Shown here piece after piece: positions 1 through 12,400 of a stretch of DNA of 64,000 nucleotides. The stretch's first letter is position 1, and the number at the start of each line of letters is the position of its first letter. Origin of the DNA: Typhlomys cinereus (Eukaryota > Chordata > Mammalia > Rodentia > Platacanthomyidae); the NCBI GenBank assembly GCA_023101885.1, contig JALPQD010000303.1, positions 2,786,786 through 2,850,785 on the forward strand, read 5' to 3'. A program made the position numbers and the translations under genes. The notes beneath the pieces were generated by a model. That model was not told the origin of the DNA. It saw only the letters and a program-made list of their open reading frames with translations, and ran no database searches.

Positions 1-2540
1 CTGTATGGGAGTCTGTCTGTCTGTCCAAGAGAGGCTGGGTTCGTATGGATGGTGTGTAAGCAAGGGAGTGTCTATGGGTTTTGCCATTGCCCAGTTCCGC
101 CTCTGCTTGTGTCCTGATCTGACCACAGAGAGGGTGTTGGCACTGTACAGCCTCCGTTTTTGTTTAGAGTAGCTGGACCCACAGATAAGGGCAGTTACAT
201 CTGTGATCTCAGACTGTTGAACAGGAGGAACATAGAAACACAGCTTGGACTTTCAGGGGAGTCTGAATTACCTCGGAAGTCTCCTTAAAATGTAAGTTTA
301 GATTCAGAGGGTCAGGGTTAGGGTCTGAGGCCTGCATTTCTGCAAGCTCCTTGAGTGATGTGTGATGTCGAAACCCTGCTTCACGTAACAAAGCTGTCAA
401 GGGTTCTGAGGAGCTAGCCCTGGGCCAGGCCCTAGATGCTCACAGTTACCATCCCAAATGCCTCCTGTCCTAGAAAAACACAACTCTCCATGCCTCTCAC
501 CAGGTCATTTCTTCATAGGTGTTCTTCTTTTTAGCCAAACTTCTCAGTTCTGTCACCTGCTGGGCCTTAACCGGGCTTACCTACTTCGTGCCACTACGAT
601 GGGTATTTCCATCCTGTCTGAAGGCTTCTTACCAGCATCTAACTCCACCTACTTCTCATGCTGCGGTTTTCATGAAGCCCCAAAGGGCATGTCCAAGTAC
701 ACACCACACCATGCTCCACTCCCACCCTGCCACTTCAGCCCCTCAACATTTACTTTTACTTCACGTGAAACCAAATCTAAAGGAGGGTCCAAACCAGTCC
801 TTGTCCCCTCACTGCTGCCCCCTTCATACCCTTGGTATGAAAATTGCATGCTGTCTGATTATGATTATCTTGCCCACCAGACTGTGAGCCCATAGCTTGG
901 GCAGATCACAAATACTTAAACCATGACTCGAGACCCCTCCTCCCATATAAGGTTACATGACCAAACGTGTGAGTTTGAAAAAATTGGTAGCGATAAAAGT
1001 TTTCGAGGGGTCGGTGAGATGGTTCAGGTACTTGGTGCTAAACCTGTACACAAACATGGTACAGGAGAGAATCAGCTTCCAAAAGTTGTCCTCTGGCCTC
1101 CACACATCCACAAACGTGCCCCCCATAAATAAATGAAATATCGTTTTAATTTATTGTTTATTGTTTCTGAATGTGCAAAAACAAAAATTGTTGCAAGGTC
1201 AAAGCAAAATGTGTTTCTGACAGAGTTCACCTGCATCGCATGATTTCACCACAGCCATGGTTCTGGTCACGCATGTATTTTGCTCTGTGCATGTCTCACA
1301 CCACAAAATATCAGCAAAAGTCCAATAGACTTGACACTATTACATGTTAGAATAACAGAGTGGGTTTTTTAAATCTCTATAAACATAATCATTTAGCTAT
1401 AGACAGCAAAGACTTTATTTCCCGTTATCATTCCTCAGCATCTTTGGGTTGAATTGTGTTAGAATGCTTTATTTTAGGACCAGAGAGAGAGCGAAACAAG
1501 TAAGTCACCTTTCACAAACCCGGAAACCTGAGTTGGAGCCCAGAAGCCCATGTAAGGAAGGAAAGAACTGAAAACTGACTTCCACGAGCTGGCCTCTGGC
1601 CTTCATTTCTTGCTATGACCTGCATGGTTACTCTCTCTCTCATAAATAAATATTTAAAAACTCACTTGAATTGCTGATTTGAATTTTATAAAAGGATCAT
1701 TAAATGAACTTTTTACTTGGAATTAGAGCAGAATTTCTACTAATTTATGAAATGACTCTAAACATACTTATATTTCTGTCATTTTGTACCATATATTTAT
1801 GTGAAGCAGTGTTCTCAGCATGGATTATTAAAGCACCATGATATCGATCAACTCGACTTAAAGATGCCTCACATCCTACATTATCAAATATTCAGTCAAG
1901 ATAGAATTTTTAAAATTTTTTTGAGAAATGGTCTCACACAGCCCAGATAAACCTCGTACTTGATATATAGCCAAGGTTGGCCTTGATCTTCTGATCTTCC
2001 TGCTCTGCCTCCATATGCTGGGATTACAGCTACCATTTAATTCTTTAGGTAAAAATAAAAAAGCACATCCCTCTTATTAGTATGCAAATTTGTTTTCATC
2101 TTTCATAAATGGTAAAATTATGTATGATAAAAATGTTTTAAAATAAACTTCTTAATGATTTATTATGAATTAATATTGAGATGTACACTTATTTTATACA
2201 CCTGCATAATCAAGGTTGCCTGGAAATTTACTGGGCAAAAGGAGGAAGTTCAAGATCCTTAAGAAACACTGAGAAGGACCCTAACTGCTTTGAAACAAAG
2301 CCACTCCAGAGCCAAGCTGGGCCTGAGGAGAATTTGGCTAGACATGATTGACAGAGCAGTGATGATGTTTCTCAGAACATCCTGATCTCAGAGATACACA
2401 TCCAAGAGTTTGTAGGTAAAAAAGCATGATGTCTAGTATTATCAGTAGCTTCAAATGACTCCAGACAAAAGTAAATAATACATAAGTATTCAGAGCAAAG
2501 CAAAATAAATCCCATTTTGCTTGTCTGTTCCTATCGACAG
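1..2540. other. HSPA12B upstream region or intron 1
   Basis: No coding exon is recognisable here. The stretch holds a B2/B3-like SINE near 1005-1150 (promoter-like head, then the typical TTGTCCTCTGGCCTCCACAC block and an AATAAAT tail), a second B3-like copy near 1470-1665, and an inverted B1-like fragment near 1915-2035. The rest is AT-rich. Because the start codon of HSPA12B lies just downstream in an exon with an acceptor, this is probably the last part of intron 1 following an untranslated first exon outside the window. Confidence 0.5.
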
Positions 2541-2600
2541 CTACAGGACCTGCAAGGATGCTTACTGTCCCAGAGATGGGCCTTCAAGGGCTGTACATTG
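2541..2600 (+). CDS. HSPA12B: HSPA12B exon with start codon (CDS 2558-2600)
   Basis: The ATG at 2558 gives [14 protein letters not shown] plus one base of the next codon, ending at a GTAAGA donor at 2601. The acceptor is probably the CAG ending at 2540 (a second AG ends at 2546). The 5' edge is therefore uncertain by a few bases; the coding part is firm. Confidence 0.85.
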
Positions 2601-2743
2601 GTAAGACCTCTCCTGCTTTGTTTTGTCCTGCCCACCACCCCACCCTTCTTGCCTGGGCATGGAGACCACCAGTCTACTGCCCACATGTGCCTCTCTCAGC
2701 AGAGGTTCCAGAATTATTCTGTAAATGTGTGCTTGCATGTACG

Positions 2744-2813
<70 letters not shown>

Positions 2814-5800
2814 AGAAAGAGAGAGAATCTGTGTATAGAAAGCAAATCTATTCAGAATTGCTCTGTGTGTATGTGTTTGTAATTGTGTGTAGGGAACATC
2901 AGTATGCACAGAACTGTGTGTGTTTTGTACAAGCGTGGAGGGGTATGTATGAGCGTGTGGGTATAGGACTTTGTATAGGATAAGTCCTGCAGGTAGGCCC
3001 ATGTGCACTGAATACTACATGCCTGGCCTCTTTTGAGCACAGATCGGCTCTCTGCAGGGGTGGGAGGCCAGCAGGCAGGAGGGACACTCCTCAGGAAGTC
3101 CATTCACAAAGACCTGGTGGGCCGGGCCTTCCTTCCTGCCTCCCTTCCCAGGCTCAAGCCGCAGCAGCTTGGCCTCTCGCTCTGGAGCTGGTGGCAGGAC
3201 TCAGCCTTTGCTGGCTGCTCAAGAAAGGGGAAGGCTGGAATGTGGCTGCTGTATCCCTGCCCCCCCCCACACAGATATCCCAGAGTCCCCTTCATTTCTA
3301 GACCCTCGCATACATTCCCAGGTTATGTAAACGATAGCTTGGTCAGACTGTGGCTGAGCAAGCTACCCTGGCCCCCGTGCAGTGAGACCCACCTGCTGAC
3401 TTACTTATTCACATCAGTCTCTCATTTCCCTGTCTCCCATTCATGAGTCTCGGCATCAGCCATCAGGACCTTTAGTTTGCTAAGGTGTGAAGTTTGCTCA
3501 GTGTGAAGGCGGCCAGTGACCTCTTCCTCTTGCCCTGTGAGTATCAGTCCTTCAAACCAGACTGAGGACCACCTCCTGGAGGCTATTATACTTCCTCTTC
3601 CCAAGGTCCAGCCCATCCTGGGTCTTCTATCCCAAAATGCTATTTGGGATGTGTATGTGTTTGTATGGGGGTGCGCTGGGACAGGTATCAGAATTCCTGG
3701 TGCTGTGGACACCCCTGGTTTAGGGCTGGATTGGAGGTGTTTGCTTCCTCTTCCAGTTCTTCCCTGACCAGGCTTGTCTATATTCCTGTGGGGAAAGGGA
3801 AGGAGGGAATTCCTCCAGGTCCTAATTAGAACCATGTGACCCAGCTTTAGGGCACAGAGGGGCAGCCCACCAGTTGCTCCATTCTAGTTGTTTCCATCTG
3901 TAGTTTCTGTTGGCACCAAGGGAGCTCGCTGCTCTATCGCTTCTGCCCTTCGATGGGAAGATTTGCATCCCTCTCCAACACCCTGCTGGGTGCCTAACTG
4001 GGGCTGCAGAGGCTGTGCCCAGGTGGTATACACAGGTCACCCTCCAGGACAAGGTTGCCTCTGATGATCCGGGTGGGCCCTTAACCCTTGCCTCATACAT
4101 GTCCTTCCTACTGTCTTTGGTCTCCCTTCTCCAACAAATGGCTGCTTGTGCAGTCCAGTGAAAACAGAATGTCCTGTACCCAGCCTGGACTTCTATCCTG
4201 ACCGTGCTGGAATGACCTACCCTCTCTCCCCTACAGGCTCTGGCACAGAGCGGTCCCCAGTACCTAGCCCACCCGGCTCCCCAAGGACCCAGGAAAGCTG
4301 TGGGATCGCCCCCCTCACACCCTCCCAATCTCCAGTAAGCTCTGATCAGGGATTTGGGCAGTAGTGGCTTGGGTGGTTGGAGGCTGGCGTACCTGGCAGA
4401 GCTGTGGCAGGGCCTTGCTGGGAGAAAGAAAGGGGCAAGGGCATGCCACGGCTCCCATCCCTACACATCCAGTCACATGTCCCTGGTGACCTGGACCCTA
4501 TAGGAGTGACAGTTCTACCAAGGAGCTGAGCCCCAGGGAACTCACTCTCACTGCTGTCTGTGGCAGGATGACACTCAGGGACCATCGCAGGTGGTGGGCA
4601 GGCATGTGGTTTTTTTATCCTCAGCACTGGGGGAGCACTGGCTCCCTATTCATAGCCCCACCAGTCTAAATCGTGAATGGTATATTATTAAAACATTTAG
4701 AAAGTGCTGGGTTGATGTTTGCAGGATATAACTTCCCTTTCTTGACCTGGTCATCCAGCTCGGGGTCCTTGTTCCAAGGGAGCCCAGGCCTGGCCTGGGA
4801 GAAGCAGGGGACCACTATGCATGTGTGCAGGGCTATCCATTCTTCTACAAAATCACAAAAAACAAGAGGTCCCTGTGTAGACAGCAGGCCAGAGAAGCAA
4901 AATCGTTCCCTGCTGGGCCTAGGCTAGTGGCAGGCCAGGAAGTCGTTGTGAGGGGGTGAACTGAGGTAGTGTGGGCAGACAGCAAGCAAAGTAGAAGCAG
5001 GAAAGCAGGCATTCCAGCCTGAGCTGCCAGGGTTACCTGAGGAGTGTTCGGCTTTCTGAACAGTTGCAACATCCAGGTCTCAGCCAGGCAGGTGGGATTG
5101 AGGCAAGGCTGCTCGGGGACACAGTCAGTCAGCAAAAGGGAGGACTTCCTGCCAACAACTTGCTGACTCTGGGTCTTGGACCTGCAGAAACCAGAGGCCC
5201 GAGCCCCCCAGCAGGTCCCCTTCTCCGTGGTGGTGGCCATCGACTTCGGCACCACATCCAGCGGCTATGCCTTCAGCTTTGCTGGCGACCCTGAAGCCAT
5301 CCACATGATGAGGTGAGGGTGTGACTGTGGAGCTCTGCTGTGAACCTGGTCTTAGAAATGGTCCCTGAGACCTGAGTTTTTATAGCCCCTTCCATCTGTG
5401 CTCTGGGGCTCCCAGCCTCCTGGAATGGCAAACGCCCCGCTTTACTCATGTGTGTCTAGCTCTGGGCACCCAGGGCTTCCGGTGTGTTACACAAGTGCTC
5501 TTGGCTGTGCTCCCAGCCCAGGATTTCAGGCCTCTTTTTTAATTTTGTATGGATCTCTGTGCATATCTGTGTGGAGATACATGTACGTTCATGGGATGTC
5601 AAGCGCTTATCTCTCTCTACTTTGTTTTCATGAGACAGGGCCTCTGAGTCAACCCTGGGCACACCACACTAGACAGCTCTCGAGCTCCAGGGATCTGCTT
5701 GTTTCTGCCCACAGGCGCTTGCCACTACATCCTGCTTTTATGTGGCTGCTGGGGTCCAAATACAAGCCCTCACGCTTGTGCAGCAGGCACTTCACCAACT

Positions 5801-6304
5801 GAGTCATCATTGCAGCCCCTATTTTTAATATTTATATAATATTAATATAATATATTAAATAAATATATAAATATTTAATATTTATATAATATTTATTGAG
5901 ATAACAAACATAGCAAGCAGGTACACAAATCTCTCGGGTTCACGCACTAAAAAGAGAGCGAGAGAGGAAGGGAAGGGAAGGAGGAAGAGAAGAAGGAAGA
6001 GGAAGAGGAAGGAAGGAAGGAGGAAGGAAGGAGGAAGGAAGAGAAGGAAGGAAGGAGGAAGAAAAGAAAAGAAAGAAGGAAGAAGAAGGAAGAGAAGAAG
6101 AAGAAAGAAGAAAAAGAGAAAAAGAAAAAAAAGAGAAAGAAAAGAAAGAAAAAGAAAGAGAAGAAAGGAGGAAAAAGAAAGAAGAAAAAGAGAAAGAAAG
6201 AAAAGAAAAAGAAAAGAAAAGGAAAGAGAGAGAGAAAGAGAGAGAGAGAGAAAAGAAAGAAAGAGAAAGAAGAAAGAAAGAAGAAGAAGAAAGAAAGAAA
6301 GAAA

Positions 6305-6335
<31 letters not shown>

Positions 6336-6345
6336 AGAGAAAGAA

Positions 6346-6377
<32 letters not shown>

Positions 6378-6423
6378 AAAAGAAAGAAAGAAAGAAGAAA
6401 GAAGAAAAAGAAAGAAAAGAAAA

Positions 6424-6471
<48 letters not shown>

Positions 6472-9400
6472 GAAGAAAGAAACTTTCAGATAAAACAGAT
6501 ATGCTGCACCCTTAAAATGCACTGCTATAATCTCAACACTTGGGACATGGAGGCAGGAAGATCAGGAGTTCAAGGTTATCCTTGGCTATATGGTTGATGA
6601 AATGGAAGCCAACCTAGCTACATGGCATCCTTTTTCAACAAAATAAATAATAATTTTTAAAATATTTATTTATTTATTTAGAGAGAAGAGAGAGAGAGAG
6701 AGAGTGTGTGTGTATCAGAAGGCATTATATGTCCCTGTGGAGGACCAAGGGTGATTTCGGGAATCATCCTAGATTACTTCTATCTCCTTCTTGCTTCACT
6801 CTGGGATTTCTCAGGCTCACCAGGGTCACAAGTGCAGGCTGCCGCTGTTTCCATCTGGTGTTTTTACATTGATACCTGGGATCTGAACTCAGGATTTTCT
6901 GCTTGCAAGACAGAGTCTGAACCCCTGAGCCATCTCTCCAGTAAAAAAATAATAATTTTCAAAAGTGGACTGTCAAGCTGGAGAGATAGCTGAGTGGTTA
7001 AGCCTTGCAAGCAGGACCTGAGTTCAGATTTCAGATCTCACATAAAAACACAGAGCAGAAATGGCAACATCCTGCACTTTCGAGCCAAAAAAAAAGGTAG
7101 CGCAATCCAGAATGACTCCTGAAGTTACTCTTGGGCTTCCGCAGGCACACAGAGTGTCCTCTGATGCACACACACACACAAACCCTAAAGCAAATGTGAA
7201 TGTTCTTTTTAAAACTGCGTTAGCTGTAGCAGCACATACCTGTAAACCCAGCAGCTCTGAGATGCTGAACCCAGAGGATTTTGTGTTCCAGGCAAATCTG
7301 AGCTAAGAGGTCCTGTCTCAAAAGAAGGTGGGAGAAGGGGGGCTGGAAACAGCTCAATGGTAATGCGCCTGTGGCACAAGCAAAAGAATCAGAATTCAGA
7401 TTCCCAGACCCCATATAAAATGCTAGGCAGCTGTGGTGGCCACCTGTAATTCCAGCAGTCCCCAGAGCACACTGGCTAGCCAGAGGAGCCAAACCGGGGG
7501 GGGGGGGTGTTATTTGAAACCCAGTGTCAAAAGAACCAGGCGGAAGAGCATATGACGATAATTCTGATATCAGCCTCTGTCCTCCACACATGTGTGCCAA
7601 CACTCGTAGACATGAAAATGGAAGAATTTTAAAGCGGTCTTTCACACAGATTAGTTTTTAAATTTTCAGTTTTTGAATGTGGAATTTTTCACAAACTCCC
7701 AAGTCACCCTCAAGCAGCAGCCACACTGCCTGCGTCTTCCTCATTTTAGTGTTCGTGCTATTCAGATGCACACAACTCACTTTTTATTTAAGTTTGCAAC
7801 ACTGTTTCCTAGATGTTCCAGTCAGTGTACAGACAGCCCAACTTATAAAAAATTATTTATTTGAGAGAGAGAGGGGAGGGATAAGGCACATGCATACATG
7901 CTGATACACAGGTGGGGGTGAGAGGGCAACTTTCAGAAGCTGGTTCTCTCTTCTACCCTATGAGCTTCTGAGGATTGAACTCAGGTCATCAGATAGGTGA
8001 ACAAGCACCTCACCAGCTGAGAGCCCCCATTTTGAGCAGCTTATATAAGACAGAAGTATCATTTATCTATTCTCTTTTTCATAGTTTTAGGGTCCCCCCC
8101 CACCTCATTTTTTTCACTACTATAAAAGGTCTACAATGATTGTCCTCTGTAAAATAGAGGCAGATTCTTAGGTTTAGCATGTGAAATGAAAAGCAGGAAA
8201 AGAAGTTTCACAGATTGACAAGCCACACAACTGATAATGGGAACCATTTATGGAACCCCAAAAAGGTATGTACTAATTATTCCTTTTTGTTTTGGGCAAT
8301 GTTTGTTTGTGACATGATTTCATTCACTCCCTGGCCTGGAATTCACTCCCTAGTCTAAATTAGGCTGGAATTTGTGGCAGATCCTGCTTCATCCTACAAA
8401 GTACTAGACTTATCTAGGGAAGTTGTCCCATTCCAGGTCACACAGCCAGCCCCATAGCAGTGCCATACTGTAAGAAGGTTGCTGCTAACCCCTGATTCCC
8501 TGTGCCTCTGCAGGAAATGGGAGGGGGGTGACCCAGGCGTGGCCCACCAGAAGACCCCTACCTGTCTGCTGTTGACCCCAGAAGGTGCCTTTCACAGTTT
8601 TGGCTACACTGCCCGGGACTACTACCATGACCTAGACCCGGAAGAGGCACGGGACTGGCTCTACTTCGAGAAGTTCAAGATGAAGATCCACAGTACCACT
8701 GTGAGCCGCCAGGCTGGGGCAGTAGTGGAACTCAGGCCAGAGATACCAGGCTGGGCAGGGATAGACTGGGTTAGTGGAGAGGGGCTCTGAGGGGGTGAGA
8801 GAGGATGATATAAAGGAGCCAAAGCAGACCTGATGTGACACTCTCAGAAGAGAAGATGTACCAGGAAATGGGGTAGCGTAGAAGTCTCTGCAAGTGCAGA
8901 GCTGTGGCCTTCTATGGAGCAGTCGCATGTCTTGTCAGGATCTCACCTTGAAGACCCAGCTGGAAGCTGTAAATGGAAAGAAGATGCTGGCCCTGGAGGT
9001 GTTCGCCCATGCCCTCCGGTTCTTCAAGGAGCATGCCCTTCAGGTGTGCTGGGGCAAGGACACCCAGTCCCTTCTCCTATCCTTTCCCCTCATCCCACCC
9101 CATCCACCAGATGGGTTGTCACTGCCCAATCACAGGCCACCTTCTCCATGGTCCCATCCTCTCGTCTAGTAGAACCTGTAAGAAGCCAGTTAGGTGGAGG
9201 GGAGATTTTCCAACTCAACTGGACCTTTACTGAGACTTCACATCCTCTCCTGCTCCAGGAGCTGAGGGAGCAAAGCCCTTCGCTACCTGAGAAGGACACT
9301 GTGCGCTGGGTGCTGACGGTACCAGCCATCTGGAAGCAGCCGGCCAAGCAGTTCATGCGGGAGGCTGCCTACCTGGTGAGCACACGCAACCGAAGCTGAG

Positions 9401-12400
9401 CACACACTCAGGATGGCCCCTGCTTCACCCCCCTGCTACCTGAGGGCCATAACTGTACAACTTCAGCATTTCCCTTGCTGGTCACATGGAAGAACTGTTG
9501 TCCCTAGGAGAGGAAGTGGGCCTTGCAGGAATAGGGCAAATGGGTAAGAGATACAGACCATTGCAGACAGTGCCTCAGGCAAAGCACAGGAGAGGAAATC
9601 TTACGCACATGCCTGTTGAAGATGGGCTCTTCTGAGGAGGAGGACAGCAAGGACACAGGCTCCCTGGAGTCTAGCTTCAGCCTGTTCTACAGGACCTTCT
9701 CAGGGAAGATTGTGGCGCTGAGTTGGATACAGTAAGGTGATGCATTTCAGTATGAAAGTGGTAATTCTGGCCAATATGTGCTCATTTCCTACCACAGAGA
9801 TGCCTAAAGGTCTAGAGACAGTGTTCAAATACTACCTTTCCAAGTGAGGAGATGAGCAATCTCACAGACAAACCCTGTTTCTTGGCCCTATCCCTGACAT
9901 TTTGGTAGACAGACCCTAAGACTTCCAAAAGGGATTTCAAGCCCACCTGTTAAACCCCCTCCTCCCGGTTGAAGTTAACCAACTTATATAACTGCGTGCC
10001 TAGTACGACCAAGTGAGGACTGTAGGTGCCTCTGCTTGTTCCTGCAAGGGGCTGATCTTGAACACAGGGAGCTTCTCTTGCAGAGCTTGTCCCCTCCAGA
10101 ACAAACACTCCTACCCAGTGTCCTCTGCCCGTTCTCCAGCCCTTTCTCCCACATTGTTCCTTGCTGCCACCTCAGGAAGGGCTGGCTCTGGGCAGGAAGC
10201 CTCCACTCCTACCTCATCTCTGAGCTAGTCAGAACTGGGGAATCCCACACATCTTAAACTGCTTCCCAAAGAGATCCCCTCCCCTGGTGCAAGAAACATC
10301 AGATCCAAGCCCTGCTACACCCCCCACCCCCCCAAACAGCCCGTCTCAGTGCCTGGAATTTCACTGTTTCCTTCCTGCTATAGCAGATTCTCCGGGAACA
10401 GAGTTGTCATAGGAGTCAGGTGGCCTGTGGCCAGTACGTGACATCAGCCTGGTGAGCGCAGTGAGGCCCCACCATCCACTCTGCTTCACTGTGCTAGAGT
10501 CACGACTAACACCGCCAATGTTGGCTAGCAAGTTCTGCGTTTGGGAATGGGAACTTTGCTGCAGCTCTGCAACCTCTTCCTGCTGGGTAGCCCCTTGGAT
10601 TCTTGGCCATGGTCCTTCCCAGGCAGATCTCAAAGTGGCTGTGAGGTAGCGACCTATGTGCAACATGAAGGAGCCTGATAAGTCCAGCAAGACTGGGATA
10701 TGATGGGGAGAGGTGGGAGCACCCAGGCCATCTTATCTGACAGCCCACAGCGCTACCTGTTCCTGCCCATTACCTATCCCAGGCTGGCCTGGTGTCTCGA
10801 GAGAATGCAGAACAACTACTTATCGCCCTGGAGCCTGAGGCTGCCTCTGTCTACTGCCGAAAGCTGCGTTTGCACCAGCTTATGGACCTGAGTAGCCGGA
10901 CCCTGGGTGGAGGACGGCTGGGGGAGCGCCGCTCCATTGACTCCAGCTTTCGGCATGGTGAGCTCTCCCGAGTCCGGTGCTCAGCTTGATAGCAGTTGCC
11001 TTTGGGAGAACAGAGGGTCAGAGACTGGAAGCTTAGCTATGTCTGTAACTCTTAGCGATGAAGTAGCTATACAGGGAAGGGACTGTCTCTCCTGGAGGAG
11101 CCCATTCTGAGAAGCAGGAACCAGGAAGGAGAAGAGCCCTGGCCCTGGGAGTCCAGGTTACCTCACCTTGACCAGAAGATCAGGAACTGGGAAAAGCAGA
11201 TGTCAGCATGATACTGAGTTTGAGGGTCAGGGAGACACAACCTGCCTTGAGAGCAGGCACCTAGTGGGCACAAATACAGGAACAAGTCAGTCCAGCCCAC
11301 TCTTGAGGAGCTTTCCCTTAGCTACTTGCACCAGTTGTCCCCCCCCCCAACAATCAGTCCTGCCCCTCAGAAGCCAGACTTGGCACTGAGGCCAAGGACA
11401 ACTATAACCAAGCCTGATCATTGTCCCAAATGCCTCCTGCCAGGGTAAGGAAAGGTCCCAGGTCCTGAGCTCCCTAGGATACTCAGGTGTCTTCCCTTGG
11501 CTCTTCCAAAGCTTTCTAGGCCAGGGCCTCTCTTTTCCTGAGCCCAGAATCCCTCTTACATCTGCTTACAGTACAGGGTTTAGGATCTGCATTGCTCGTC
11601 CCATCCAGCAAGGGCAGGTAGGGGCTGTAGAGACACCTGCTCTTTCAGGCACATTGGATGATTTTAGCAGGTAGGATTGAAAATGGTGGCTTCCGCCAGC
11701 CTCACTCTTCTGTTCTTTCCTAACCCCAGCGCGGGAGCAACTGCGAAGGTCTCGCCACAGCCGCACGTTTATGGTAGAGTCCGGCGTGGGAGAACTGTGG
11801 GCAGAGATGCAAGAAGGTAAGAGCAGCAGGGAGGAGGGGGGAGTAGAGACGTTTCTTGGCTCCTACGGGGAACCATACATTGTTAGGGGAGGGGCACATT
11901 CCCAAAGCCTGCCCCTTCCATCCACTGTCCCTAACCTCTATCTCCCACTCACAACTGCACCCTTAATTCTTACTCCTTCACCAGATTTTTCTCCCATCCA
12001 CAACTATTTCTCCCCCATTATAAGTCTTCATTTGGTGGCCAGAGTGAGGCTGAAGTACCCGAAGCCCCTTCTCCTCATACATCCAGGCTGGGTTCAGTGC
12101 CTGGGCCAGGGCTGCAGGCTAGAGGGTGTTCGAGACAAGTGCTGAAGATTTTCCTGTGCTGTCTGCCGCAGGAGACCGTTACATGGTGGCCGACTGCGGG
12201 GGAGGAACTGTGGACTTGACCGTGCACCAGCTGGAGCAACCCTACGGCACTCTCAAGGAACTCTACAAGGCTTCCGGTGAGTCAGGATGAAGGCTGCGCT
12301 GCCGTCCCTCCGCCGCCCCCTGGCGGCTGGTCGGGCAACGACACCCTCCGCTTCTGGCCCCTTTACAGGCGGCCCCTATGGCGCGGTGGGCGTGGACTTC

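Larger units (their letters stand above)
2601..8513 (+). other. HSPA12B introns with simple repeats and SINEs
   Basis: Three introns interrupted by the small exons at 4237 and 5188. They hold a (TG)n-(GA)n microsatellite at about 2748-2827, an inverted ID/B4-like SINE near 5540-5820, an AT-rich patch near 5820-5900, a 523-nt homopurine run (5960-6482), and a packed row of SINEs from 6500 to 7615: B1-like, inverted B2-like, two direct B2-like and another B1-like. An inverted B3-like copy lies near 7865-8030. No further exon is seen. Confidence 0.7.

Noticed and set aside
3422..4328. Minus-strand frames of 137-168 codons overlapping HSPA12B coding exon 2
   Set aside because: They overlap an exon on the opposite strand, contain no recognisable domain and are not supported by splice or promoter features.
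5947..6522. A 191-codon minus-strand frame of Phe, Ser and Leu
   Set aside because: It is only the translation of the homopurine tract; a tract made of A and G read on the opposite strand gives TTC/TTT/CTT codons without stops.
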